A stretch of DNA of 5,602 bases from contig CAJOER010000093.1 in the NCBI GenBank assembly GCA_905233805.1, positions 1-5,602 of the forward strand, written 5' to 3'. A model generated the notes under the pieces. The model ran no database searches. It had not been told where the DNA came from and saw nothing but the letters and a program-made list of their open reading frames with translations. The stretch is from an uncultured Eubacterium sp. GTDB taxonomy: Bacteria > Bacillota > Clostridia > Oscillospirales > Acutalibacteraceae. A program made the translations under genes and the position numbers. Below are positions 1-5,506 of the stretch, piece by piece (the first letter of the stretch is position 1; each line of letters starts with the position of its first letter).

Positions 1-889
1 CGGGAAGGAGAGCAACGATAGTTTTGCCCGCGTTTTCGTCCTTCTTTGCAAGCTCGATAGCCGTGTTAAGCGCCGCTCCCGAGGAGATACCTACGCTGAT
101 ACCCTCTTTCTTTGCGAGGAGCTTTGACGCTTCAAACGCCGCCTCGTTTGACGAGGTAATAATTTCGTCGTAGATTTCTGTATTAAGTACGTCGGGAACG
201 AAGCCCGCGCCGATACCCTGGATTTTATGAGGACCGGGAGTACCCTTTGAAAGTACGGGAGAGGTTTCGGGTTCAACCGCGATAACCTTAACGGCGGCGT
301 TCTTTTCTTTAAGATATTCGCCCGTACCCGTTACGGTTCCGCCCGTGCCTACGCCCGCGATGAAAATATCAACCGCGCCGTCGGTATCCTCCCAGATTTC
401 GGGGCCCGTGGTCGCCTTATGAATAGCGGGGTTAGCGGGGTTAACGAACTGACCGGGGATGAAGCTTCCCTCGGTTTTTGCAGCAAGCTCCTCCGCCTTT
501 GCGATAGCGCCCTTCATACCCTTTGCGCCTTCGGTGAGAACGATTTCGGCGCCGTACGCTTTAAGAATATTTCTTCTTTCAACGCTCATCGTTTCGGGCA
601 TTGTGAGGATAATTTTATATCCCTTTGCAGCAGCGATAGCCGCAAGGCCTATGCCTGTATTTCCCGAGGTCGGCTCAATGATAACCGAGCCCTTTTTAAG
701 AATTCCCTTTGCCTCGGCGTCCTCAATCATCGCCTTTGCGATTCTGTCCTTAACGCTTCCCGCGGGATTAAAATATTCAAGTTTAACGAGAACCTTTGCT
801 TTGAGGTTCAGTTCTTTTTCTATATTAGTAACTTCAACAAGCGGTGTATTGCCTATAAGCTCCGCCGCGTTTTTATAAATTTTAGCCAT
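1..889 (-). CDS. cysK: Cysteine synthase A (O-acetylserine sulfhydrylase), C-terminus cut by window edge
   Basis: This PLP enzyme makes L-cysteine from O-acetylserine and sulfide in the cytoplasm. I translated 296 residues from the ATG to the window edge; family members are about 300-315 residues, so only a short tail is missing. Visible hallmarks are the opening IGNTPLV (about 12-18), the PLP lysine K47 in NPAGSVKDR, the substrate loop TSGNTG (74-79), QFVNPANPAIH with TTGPEIW (147-166), the phosphate-binding GTGGT (181-185), and GISSG (268-271) near the end. The start is fixed by AAGGAGG at 897-903, and its ATG shares one base with the metY stop (TAATG), so the two are probably translationally coupled. 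It is the last visible gene of the iscS-iscU-metY-cysK operon. CysB- or cystathionine-synthase-like relatives are less likely given the CysK-type motifs. Confidence 0.95.
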   Translation of the reverse strand, partial: MAKIYKNAAELIGNTPLVEVTNIEKELNLKAKVLVKLEYFNPAGSVKDRIAKAMIEDAEAKGILKKGSVIIEPTSGNTGIGLAAIAAAKGYKIILTMPETMSVERRNILKAYGAEIVLTEGAKGMKGAIAKAEELAAKTEGSFIPGQFVNPANPAIHKATTGPEIWEDTDGAVDIFIAGVGTGGTVTGTGEYLKEKNAAVKVIAVEPETSPVLSKGTPGPHKIQGIGAGFVPDVLNTEIYDEIITSSNEAAFEASKLLAKKEGISVGISSGAALNTAIELAKKDENAGKTIVALLP

Positions 890-2172
890 TATTCTGCCTC
901 CTTAAATGCTCTGTCTAAATCAGAAATTATATCGTCAATATGTTCCGTTCCGATTGAAAGACGGATAGTGTTATCGAATATACCCTGTTCGGCAAGCTCT
1001 TCCTTTGAAAGCTGCGAGTGAGTAGTCGAAGCCGGATGAATTACAAGACTCTTAACGTCCGCAACGTTTGCGAGAAGCGAAAAGATTTTAAGAGCGTCAA
1101 TGAACTTCCATGCTTCCTTCTGTCCGCCCTTGATTTCAAAAGTGAAAATCGAAGCGCCGCCGTTCGGGAAATATTTGTTATAAAGTTCGTGGTCGGGATG
1201 GTCGGGAAGTGAGGGGTGGTTTACCTTCTCAACCTGAGGGTGATTACTCAGGTATTCAACGACCTTTTTAGTGTTCTCGGCGTGTCTTTCAAGTCTGAGG
1301 GAAAGGGTTTCAATTCCCTGAAGAAGAAGGAACGCGTTGAACGGAGAGATTGAAGCGCCCGTATCGCGCAGAAGAATCGCTCTTATATACGTTACGAAAG
1401 CCGCGGGGCCTACAACGTCATAGAACGAAACGCCGTGATAACTCGGGTTTGCCTCGGCGATATTCGGATATTTTCCGCTTTCTTTCCAGTTGAACCTGCC
1501 CGACTCTACGATAATTCCGCCGAGAGTCGTGCCGTGGCCGCCGAGGAATTTTGTAGCCGAGTGAACGACTATATCCGCGCCGTGCTCAATAGGTCTGATA
1601 AGATACGGGGTTCCGAAGGTGTTATCTACAACTACGGGAAGTCCGTACTTATGCGCAAGCGCTGAAATCGCGTCAATATCGGGGATATCGCTGTTGGGGT
1701 TGCCGAGAGTTTCAAGATAAATCGCTCTCGTGTTATCCTTGATTGCGCCTTCAACCTCCTCTATATTATGCGCGTCAACGAAGGTTGTGTCAATACCGTA
1801 TTGCGGAAGAGTGTGGGAAAGCAGGTTATAGCTTCCGCCGTAGATAGTCTTCTGCGCTACGATATGGCCGCCGTTTGCCGCAAGAGCCTCGATAGTATAA
1901 GTTATTGCCGCAGCTCCGCTCGCTACCGCAAGCGCCGCGCTTCCGCCCTCAAGAGCCGCAACTCTTTTTTCGAGTACGTCCTGCGTTGTGTTTGTAAGTC
2001 TTCCGTAGATATTGCCTGCATCGGCAAGGCCGAAACGGGCGGCAGCGTGCTCGCTGTTATGAAATACGTATGACGTAGTCTGATATATGGGGACCGCTCT
2101 TGAATCGGTTGCGGGGTCCGCCTGCTCCTGACCCACGTGTAGCTGAAGGGTTTCAAATTTATAATTACTCAT
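889..2172 (-). CDS. metY: O-acetylhomoserine sulfhydrylase (aminocarboxypropyltransferase)
   Basis: The enzyme condenses O-acetyl-L-homoserine with sulfide to give homocysteine, the direct-sulfhydrylation route to methionine. It belongs to the Cys/Met-metabolism PLP family (fold type I). At 427 residues it has the usual length for MetY and is longer than the roughly 380-400 residues of MetB/MetC. Visible motifs are the MetY-type start (ETLQLHVGQ at 7-15), YGRLTNTT with Y56 and R58 that contact PLP phosphate from the neighbouring subunit, ASGAAAI (84-90), VDNTFGTPYL with D183 that holds the PLP ring nitrogen, and SATKFLGGHG with Schiff-base lysine K208. Its first 8 bases overlap the iscU end and its ribosome site lies inside iscU. 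Its stop overlaps the cysK start. Placement between Fe-S assembly genes and cysK ties sulfide use to sulfur delivery. Some family members also have side activity with O-acetylserine; the sequence cannot settle that. Confidence 0.95.
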   Translation of the reverse strand: MSNYKFETLQLHVGQEQADPATDSRAVPIYQTTSYVFHNSEHAAARFGLADAGNIYGRLTNTTQDVLEKRVAALEGGSAALAVASGAAAITYTIEALAANGGHIVAQKTIYGGSYNLLSHTLPQYGIDTTFVDAHNIEEVEGAIKDNTRAIYLETLGNPNSDIPDIDAISALAHKYGLPVVVDNTFGTPYLIRPIEHGADIVVHSATKFLGGHGTTLGGIIVESGRFNWKESGKYPNIAEANPSYHGVSFYDVVGPAAFVTYIRAILLRDTGASISPFNAFLLLQGIETLSLRLERHAENTKKVVEYLSNHPQVEKVNHPSLPDHPDHELYNKYFPNGGASIFTFEIKGGQKEAWKFIDALKIFSLLANVADVKSLVIHPASTTHSQLSKEELAEQGIFDNTIRLSIGTEHIDDIISDLDRAFKEAE

Positions 2173-2548
2173 TATTTTCTCCTTTATTATAGTAATCGTC
2201 GAGTGCTTTTTTTATTGCCTCTTCGGCAAGCACCGAACAGTGGATTTTATGCTGCGGGAGTCCGTCAAGCGCCTCGGCAACGGCTTTATTTGTAAGCTCC
2301 ATCGCCTCGCTTACGGGCTTTCCTTTGATTAATTCCGTAGCCATTGAGCTTGATGCAATCGCGCTCGCACAGCCGAAGGTTTCAAACTTTACGTCGACAA
2401 TAATGTCATTTTCTATTTTAAGATACATTTTCATTATATCGCCGCACTTCGTGTTGCCTACTTCACCGACGGCATTCGCATCTTCAAGTACGCCGACATT
2501 TCTCGGGTTAAGAAAATGGTCCATTACCTTTTCGCTGTATAAAGCCAT
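2165..2548 (-). CDS. iscU: IscU/NifU N-terminal-type Fe-S cluster assembly scaffold
   Basis: This is the scaffold on which Fe-S clusters are built with sulfur from the adjacent desulfurase. The 127 residues form one IscU domain without the ferredoxin-like and Nfu domains of full NifU. The three conserved cysteines are C35 (in KCGDIM), C60 (in FGCASAIASSS) and C104 (in HCS). D37 and H103 complete the classical IscU ligand set (C37, D39, C63, H105 and C106 in E. coli). The gap between the second and third cysteines lacks the insertion typical of SufU, and the ligand pattern is IscU-like, so I favour IscU over SufU. The start lies 14 nt after the iscS stop behind AAAAGGAGG at 2556-2564, which overlaps that stop. 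Many clostridial annotations call this gene nifU. Confidence 0.95.
   Translation of the reverse strand: MALYSEKVMDHFLNPRNVGVLEDANAVGEVGNTKCGDIMKMYLKIENDIIVDVKFETFGCASAIASSSMATELIKGKPVSEAMELTNKAVAEALDGLPQHKIHCSVLAEEAIKKALDDYYNKGENNE
2179..2185 (-). promoter_or_regulatory. Ribosome binding site of metY inside the iscU coding end
   Basis: The minus strand reads AAAGGAG, 6 nt before the metY ATG, and lies wholly within the last codons of iscU. The 8-nt gene overlap plus this site suggest that translation of metY is coupled to that of iscU. Confidence 0.8.
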
Positions 2549-2562
2549 ATTGATACCTCCTT

Positions 2563-3753
2563 TTACGGTAAAATATATTCTCTTTTCCCTTCCGTCAAAT
2601 CACGCCAGACGGGAGAAAAGCTTCTTAAATGTGAAACAACCTCTTTTACGTTTTTAATAATATAATCGGCTTCTTCAAAGGTTATATCATCGCCTATGCT
2701 TAAACGAAGCGAGCCGTGAGCGACGTCGTGCACTCTTCCGATTGAAAGAAGGACGTGGCTCGGGTCAAGCGCTCCCGAGGTACAGGCGCTGCCTGACGAA
2801 GCGCTGATTCCTGCCTGGTCAAGCAGGATGAGGATTGACTCCCCTTCGATTCCCTCAAAGCTGAAATTGATATTGCCCGAAAGGCGGCTTTTTCCGTCGC
2901 CGTTAAGAGCACTGTGAGGAATTTCGGATAAACCTTTTATAATATAATCTCTTACCTGAGTTTTATGCTGATTACTCTTTTCCATTCCGGCAACCGCCTC
3001 TTTAAGCGCAGTTGCCATAGACATTATGCCGGGAACGTTCTCCGTACCCGCTCTCTTGCCTCTTTCCTGCGCTCCGCCCTCAATAAGGCTTGTAAGCGGG
3101 ATACCCTTTTTTACGTAGAGGAAGCCCGTGCCCTTGGGGCCGTGGAACTTATGAGCCGAGGCTGAAAGCATATCTATATTCATTTCTTTAACGTCAATGG
3201 GAAGGTGTCCTACCGCCTGAACGGCGTCGGTGTGAAAAAATACGCCGTGCTTTTTGCAGATACTTCCTATTTCGCTAATCGGCTGAATTGTTCCTATCTC
3301 GTTATTAGCAGTCATTACCGTTACAAGACAGGTGTCCTCGCGGATTGCCTCTTCAAGCTCAAAGGGAATAACTATGCCGTTTTCATGTATGGGAAGAAGA
3401 GTTACTTCAAAGCCCTGCTTTTCAAGCTTATTCAGAGTATGAAGAATTGCATGATGCTCAAACGCTGAAGAGATTATATGCATCCTGCCCTTTTTCTTAC
3501 CTATCTCCGCAGCCGAAAGGAGCGCCTGATTATCCGCTTCGCTTCCGCCCGAGGTAAAGGTTATTTCACGTGGTTCGGCGTTAATAATCTCCGAGATACA
3601 ACATCGTGAATCCTCAATTTTGTCCTTGGCGAGCTGACCGATTGAATAAAGGCTTGAAGGGTTTCCGTAAAACTCGTTCATACACATTACCATCGTGTCG
3701 ATTGCCGCTTTGCTCATCTTGGTTGTAGCGGCGTTATCTGCATAGATTTTCAA
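2563..3753 (-). CDS. iscS: Cysteine desulfurase, IscS/NifS type, TTG start
   Basis: The enzyme removes sulfur from L-cysteine to give alanine and an enzyme persulfide, which is passed to IscU and possibly to tRNA thiolation partners. It has 396 residues, the normal length. In order: YADNAATT (4-11), TSGGSEADN (67-75), EHHAI with H101 stacked on PLP, TANNEIGTIQP (148-158), HTDAVQA with D176 and Q179, the PLP lysine K202 in SAHKFHGPKG, the RAGTEN motif (234-239), and the catalytic cysteine C324 in SSGSACTSG followed by PSHVL. The long SGSACTSG loop marks group I (IscS/NifS), not SufS. The start is TTG: it is 7 nt from a strong AAAGGAG (3761-3767) and puts the family's conserved start of the fold right at the N-terminus; the next in-frame ATG (residue 13) would delete it. 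First gene of the operon, under a consensus promoter overlapped by a probable Rrf2 operator. NifS is the alternative name. Confidence 0.96.
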   Translation of the reverse strand: MKIYADNAATTKMSKAAIDTMVMCMNEFYGNPSSLYSIGQLAKDKIEDSRCCISEIINAEPREITFTSGGSEADNQALLSAAEIGKKKGRMHIISSAFEHHAILHTLNKLEKQGFEVTLLPIHENGIVIPFELEEAIREDTCLVTVMTANNEIGTIQPISEIGSICKKHGVFFHTDAVQAVGHLPIDVKEMNIDMLSASAHKFHGPKGTGFLYVKKGIPLTSLIEGGAQERGKRAGTENVPGIMSMATALKEAVAGMEKSNQHKTQVRDYIIKGLSEIPHSALNGDGKSRLSGNINFSFEGIEGESILILLDQAGISASSGSACTSGALDPSHVLLSIGRVHDVAHGSLRLSIGDDITFEEADYIIKNVKEVVSHLRSFSPVWRDLTEGKREYILP

Positions 3754-3760
3754 GGCTTTT

Positions 3761-3767
3761 CTCCTTT
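3761..3767 (-). promoter_or_regulatory. Ribosome binding site that fixes the TTG start of iscS
   Basis: AAAGGAG on the minus strand sits 7 nt before the TTG at 3753-3751. No ATG or GTG in frame is placed as well, so this site decides the start codon. Confidence 0.85.
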
Positions 3768-3782
3768 CTTTTTATTGTGTTC

Positions 3783-3811
3783 ATTATAACGCCATTTACC
3801 TACTATGTCAA
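3783..3811 (-). promoter_or_regulatory. Consensus sigma-A promoter of the iscS-iscU-metY-cysK operon
   Basis: On the minus strand TTGACA (3811-3806) and TATAAT (3788-3783) are separated by exactly 17 nt; both hexamers match consensus at 6 of 6 bases. Transcription should start near 3776, leaving a leader of only about 20-25 nt before iscS. That is too short for a T-box, SAM riboswitch or other leader element, so control should act on initiation. The -35 hexamer lies inside the inverted repeat at 3795-3819, as expected for repression of an otherwise very strong promoter. Confidence 0.88.
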
Positions 3812-3819
3812 TAGGTAAT
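3795..3819. promoter_or_regulatory. Probable Rrf2/IscR operator 1, over the -35 of the isc operon promoter
   Basis: The half-sites are TTTACC (3795-3800) and GGTAAT (3814-3819), separated by 13 bp. The core TTACCTA/TAGGTAA arms are perfect 7-bp inverted repeats. The site covers the -35 hexamer and part of the spacer of the minus-strand promoter, so a bound dimer would block RNA polymerase. The same architecture recurs at 3843-3867. Assignment to the adjacent regulator is inferred from position and from the 25-bp dyad size typical of Rrf2 proteins. Confidence 0.72.
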
Positions 3820-3830
3820 TAAAATTTGTG

Positions 3831-3860
3831 TTGATTTACCCATTTACCCTGTGGTATAAT
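3831..3860 (+). promoter_or_regulatory. Extended -10 promoter of the Rrf2/IscR regulator gene
   Basis: TATAAT (3855-3860) is preceded by TG one base upstream (3852-3853), an extended -10 element. A weaker -35, TTGATT (3831-3836), lies 18 nt upstream. Transcription should begin near 3867, giving a short leader. The -10 lies inside the second inverted repeat, which predicts autorepression. Confidence 0.8.
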
Positions 3861-3867
3861 AGGTAAA
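3843..3867. promoter_or_regulatory. Probable Rrf2/IscR operator 2, over the -10 of the regulator's own promoter
   Basis: TTTACC (3843-3848) and GGTAAA (3862-3867) are separated by 13 bp, the same spacing as in operator 1, and the right arms share ATAGGTAA. The site spans the -10 hexamer and the likely start point. An additional direct copy of the left half-site, ATTTACC, lies at 3834-3840, overlapping the -35. Confidence 0.7.
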
Positions 3868-3875
3868 AACTGTGG

Positions 3876-3881
3876 AAGGAG
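3876..3881 (+). promoter_or_regulatory. Ribosome binding site that fixes the ATG start of the regulator
   Basis: AAGGAG lies 8 nt before the ATG at 3890. An in-frame GTG at 3872 lies upstream of this site and has no ribosome site of its own, so the ATG is preferred. Confidence 0.85.
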
Positions 3882-3889
3882 CACAAAAA

Positions 3890-4285
3890 ATGGTATCAAC
3901 AAAAGGAAGATACGCTCTCAGAGTTATGATAGACCTTGCAAAGCAGCACAGCGACGGATATATCCCCCTTAAAGAAATTGCCGAGCGTCAGGGCATCTCA
4001 AAAAAATATCTTGAAATTATAGTAAAGGAGCTTGTAGGCGCAAAGCTTTTAAAGGGCGTCAGCGGCAAGGGCGGCGGATATATGCTCTCCCGCAAGCCCG
4101 AGGAATACTCCGTCGGCGAAATACTTGAAGTAACCGAGGGCACCCTCGCAATAGTCGCCTGCCTCAGTAAGGACGCGGAAAAATGCCCGAGGGCAGAAAA
4201 ATGCGAAACGCTTCCGATGTGGAGCGAATACAATCAGATGATACACGATTATTTTTACTCAAAAAAGCTAAGCGATTTATTATAA
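3890..4285 (+). CDS. iscR: Rrf2-family transcriptional regulator, IscR-like, with a three-cysteine cluster
   Basis: This small winged-helix regulator of 131 residues is probably the cytoplasmic sensor that controls the divergent sulfur and Fe-S operon and itself. It opens with the Rrf2 signature STKGRYALRVMIDLA (3-17). The helix-turn-helix follows with IPLKEIAERQGIS (25-37) and KKYLEIIVKEL (38-48), then the wing with GKGGGYML (59-66). The dimer helix carries C91, C99 and C105, close to the C92/C98/C104 ligands of E. coli IscR, so a bound cluster is plausible. The histidine found three residues after the last cysteine in E. coli IscR is a proline here (P108). CymR, the Bacillus cysteine regulator of the same family, lacks these cysteines, so an Fe-S-sensing role is favoured. 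The neighbouring metY and cysK nevertheless make control of cysteine synthesis likely. The start is set by AAGGAG at 3876-3881. The hairpin terminator follows directly after the stop. Confidence 0.9.
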   Translation: MVSTKGRYALRVMIDLAKQHSDGYIPLKEIAERQGISKKYLEIIVKELVGAKLLKGVSGKGGGYMLSRKPEEYSVGEILEVTEGTLAIVACLSKDAEKCPRAEKCETLPMWSEYNQMIHDYFYSKKLSDLL

Positions 4286-4313
4286 AAAAAGCGGTCTGTT
4301 AAGACCGCTTTTT
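4286..4313. terminator. Bidirectional Rho-independent terminator between convergent units
   Basis: A perfect 12-bp stem (4286-4297 with 4302-4313) closes a 4-base loop. The GC core is GCGGTCT/AGACCGC, flanked by an A run on the left and a T run on the right, so each strand gives a hairpin followed by U residues. It begins directly after the regulator's stop codon. The stop codon of the opposite-strand ORF lies across the loop and its last four codons are in the stem. It serves the regulator gene and the rha operon. Confidence 0.9.
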
Positions 4314-4532
4314 ATTATTCTTTTTTGTTACGTAAATATGCGCTATGGCAAACACTGCGGCAAATCCGACGAGCAGCCAGTGCCGAAGGAGTATTCCGCT
4401 GAGAAGAAATACGCACGAGGGAATTACGGCAAGGGCGAGCGCAAGCTCTGCGCTTTTCTTTTTGAAGTAGATAATATATACAATATAGTAAGCGACAATA
4501 AGCACGCCGTTACCTATCATATATATAAGCAT
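4299..4532 (-). CDS. Small membrane protein, probable C-terminal part of a broken gene
   Basis: The 77 residues are very hydrophobic, with three likely membrane segments at about 2-22, 28-49 and 51-69, and a lysine-rich tail (KKNNKKRS) that suggests a cytoplasmic end. No enzyme motif is seen. There is no Shine-Dalgarno sequence before its ATG: the bases just upstream are the end of the preceding 46-residue ORF, which is in another frame. Reading this frame upstream of the ATG adds SVTN and a few more residues before a stop, and SVTNMLIY reads like the inside of a protein. From memory, clostridial membrane proteins of about 140-150 residues contain an equivalent of both pieces joined by a further segment; this recollection is unverified. 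I therefore think this is the remaining C-terminal two-thirds of such a gene. Its function is unknown. It could still be an expressed short protein if coupled to the ORF upstream. Confidence 0.55.
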   Translation of the reverse strand: MLIYMIGNGVLIVAYYIVYIIYFKKKSAELALALAVIPSCVFLLSGILLRHWLLVGFAAVFAIAHIYVTKKNNKKRS

Positions 4533-4537
4533 ATTAG

Positions 4538-4678
4538 TTACACTCGGTCGAGCACGTTCAGAAGCTTATTTTCACAAAGGTTCTTTTCGCCTTTATTTTT
4601 TACTGCGTAAATTATATTCGGTATAAGCAGAAGAACAACTATTGCCGCGCCGAATACGTTGAGCCATCCGAATTTCAT
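4538..4678 (-). CDS. 46-residue membrane ORF, probable N-terminal part of the same broken gene
   Basis: The ORF begins 12 nt after the rhaD stop with GGAG at 4686-4689, 7 nt before its ATG, so it has a proper start and belongs to the rha transcript. It begins MKFGWLNVFG, has one membrane segment at about 5-25 (ending LIPNIIYA), and then a charged stretch with a cysteine (KNKGEKNLCENK). It ends abruptly at NVLDRV, 5 bases before the ATG of the next membrane ORF, which is in a different frame. A genuine start and an abrupt end, followed by an ORF that lacks a start signal, fit an internal deletion with frameshift better than two independent genes. Its function is unknown, and a functional link to rhamnose use is not shown. 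Confidence 0.5.
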   Translation of the reverse strand: MKFGWLNVFGAAIVVLLLIPNIIYAVKNKGEKNLCENKLLNVLDRV

Positions 4679-4690
4679 TTGATTTCTCCG

Positions 4691-5506
4691 TTAAAGGTCA
4701 AGAAAGTCTTTCCGGTAATCCACGCCGAACGCTTCGGCAAGCGCTTTCAAATCCTTATCTTCAATCGTGTTGACCGCCGGAAGATGAGCCGTGAGCATAT
4801 ACATTTTAGCCGCCTTTTCAACGGTTTCTATTAAGCCGAAGGTTTCGTCAAGGTCTTTGCCCGCGCCGTAAATTCCGTGAAGGGTCCATACTACGAGGCG
4901 GTACTGCTTCATCTTTTCAGCCGTCGCTATGCCTATATCGTTAGTTCCGCAGACCATCCACGGCAGCATACCTACGCCGTCGGGGAATACGACTATGCTT
5001 TCGGTCATCTGCTTCCAGAGTATGCGTGTGAGCTTTCTCTCGTCAACCTCGCACACCTGCGTCATAGCGAGGGTATAATCGGGATGACAGTGCATAACGA
5101 CTCTGTTTTCGGGGTTAATGGCAAGTCTTACGGTGTGGCTCATAAGATGAGCGGGCAGCTCGCTTGTAAACTTACCGCCGTCGGAATACCCCCAGAGAAG
5201 TTCGGCGGTCGTGCCGTCCTCAGCAATACGGATAATTCCGAGATTGTTCTCGGGGTCTTTTGCTACGTTTTTAAAATACTTGCCCGTACCGGTAACTATG
5301 AATATTTTGCCGATAAGCTCCTTTGCATCAAAGCCCGTCGGAATAGTTCTTATAACGTCGTTTATATCGAGGTACTCTCCCACCTCTTTTTCATCGAGCA
5401 TAACGCTGATATTACCGCCGTTGCGCTCGTCCCAGCCGAGGCAATACATATTAGCCGTAACCTCGCACATTTCCTTTATAAAGGGAGCTTCAAAAATATT
5501 TTTCAT
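4691..5506 (-). CDS. rhaD: Rhamnulose-1-phosphate aldolase
   Basis: This class II zinc aldolase splits L-rhamnulose 1-phosphate into dihydroxyacetone phosphate and L-lactaldehyde, the last step of the phosphorylated L-rhamnose pathway. It has 271 residues; E. coli RhaD has about 274. The zinc ligands are visible as H139 and H141 in MHCHPDYTLA and H210 in TLHGIYGAG. The catalytic glutamate E116 is in TSELPAHL. These match E117, H141, H143 and H212 of the E. coli enzyme almost residue for residue. GGNIS (30-34) and TGTGKYF (72-78) are the phosphate-binding part of the fold. The relative order, the gap between motifs and the rhaA neighbour exclude L-fuculose-phosphate aldolase and ribulose-5-phosphate 4-epimerase, which are shorter. 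Its ATG overlaps the rhaA stop as ATGA. The likely ribosome site AGAGGTG (5518-5524) is 11 nt away, slightly far, which points to coupling with rhaA. Confidence 0.96.
   Translation of the reverse strand: MKNIFEAPFIKEMCEVTANMYCLGWDERNGGNISVMLDEKEVGEYLDINDVIRTIPTGFDAKELIGKIFIVTGTGKYFKNVAKDPENNLGIIRIAEDGTTAELLWGYSDGGKFTSELPAHLMSHTVRLAINPENRVVMHCHPDYTLAMTQVCEVDERKLTRILWKQMTESIVVFPDGVGMLPWMVCGTNDIGIATAEKMKQYRLVVWTLHGIYGAGKDLDETFGLIETVEKAAKMYMLTAHLPAVNTIEDKDLKALAEAFGVDYRKDFLDL

Noticed and set aside
419..1021. Plus-strand open frames of 200 and 139 codons opposite cysK
   Set aside because: The minus-strand cysK carries all family motifs across this stretch; the plus-strand translations show no domain.
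2165..2548. SufU identity for the scaffold gene
   Set aside because: SufU usually has a longer stretch between the second and third cysteines. Here the ligand set and spacing (C35, D37, C60, H103, C104) follow IscU.
3872..3889. GTG at 3872 as an earlier start for the regulator, adding six residues
   Set aside because: The added codons contain the ribosome binding site itself (AAGGAG at 3876-3881), and Rrf2 proteins begin at about MxSTKGRYA, which fits the ATG at 3890.
3754..3889. T-box, SAM or other leader riboswitch ahead of the sulfur operon
   Set aside because: The predicted start point near 3776 leaves only about 20-25 nt before iscS, with no room for a leader structure. The dyad repeats lie on the promoters, so they are better read as DNA operators.
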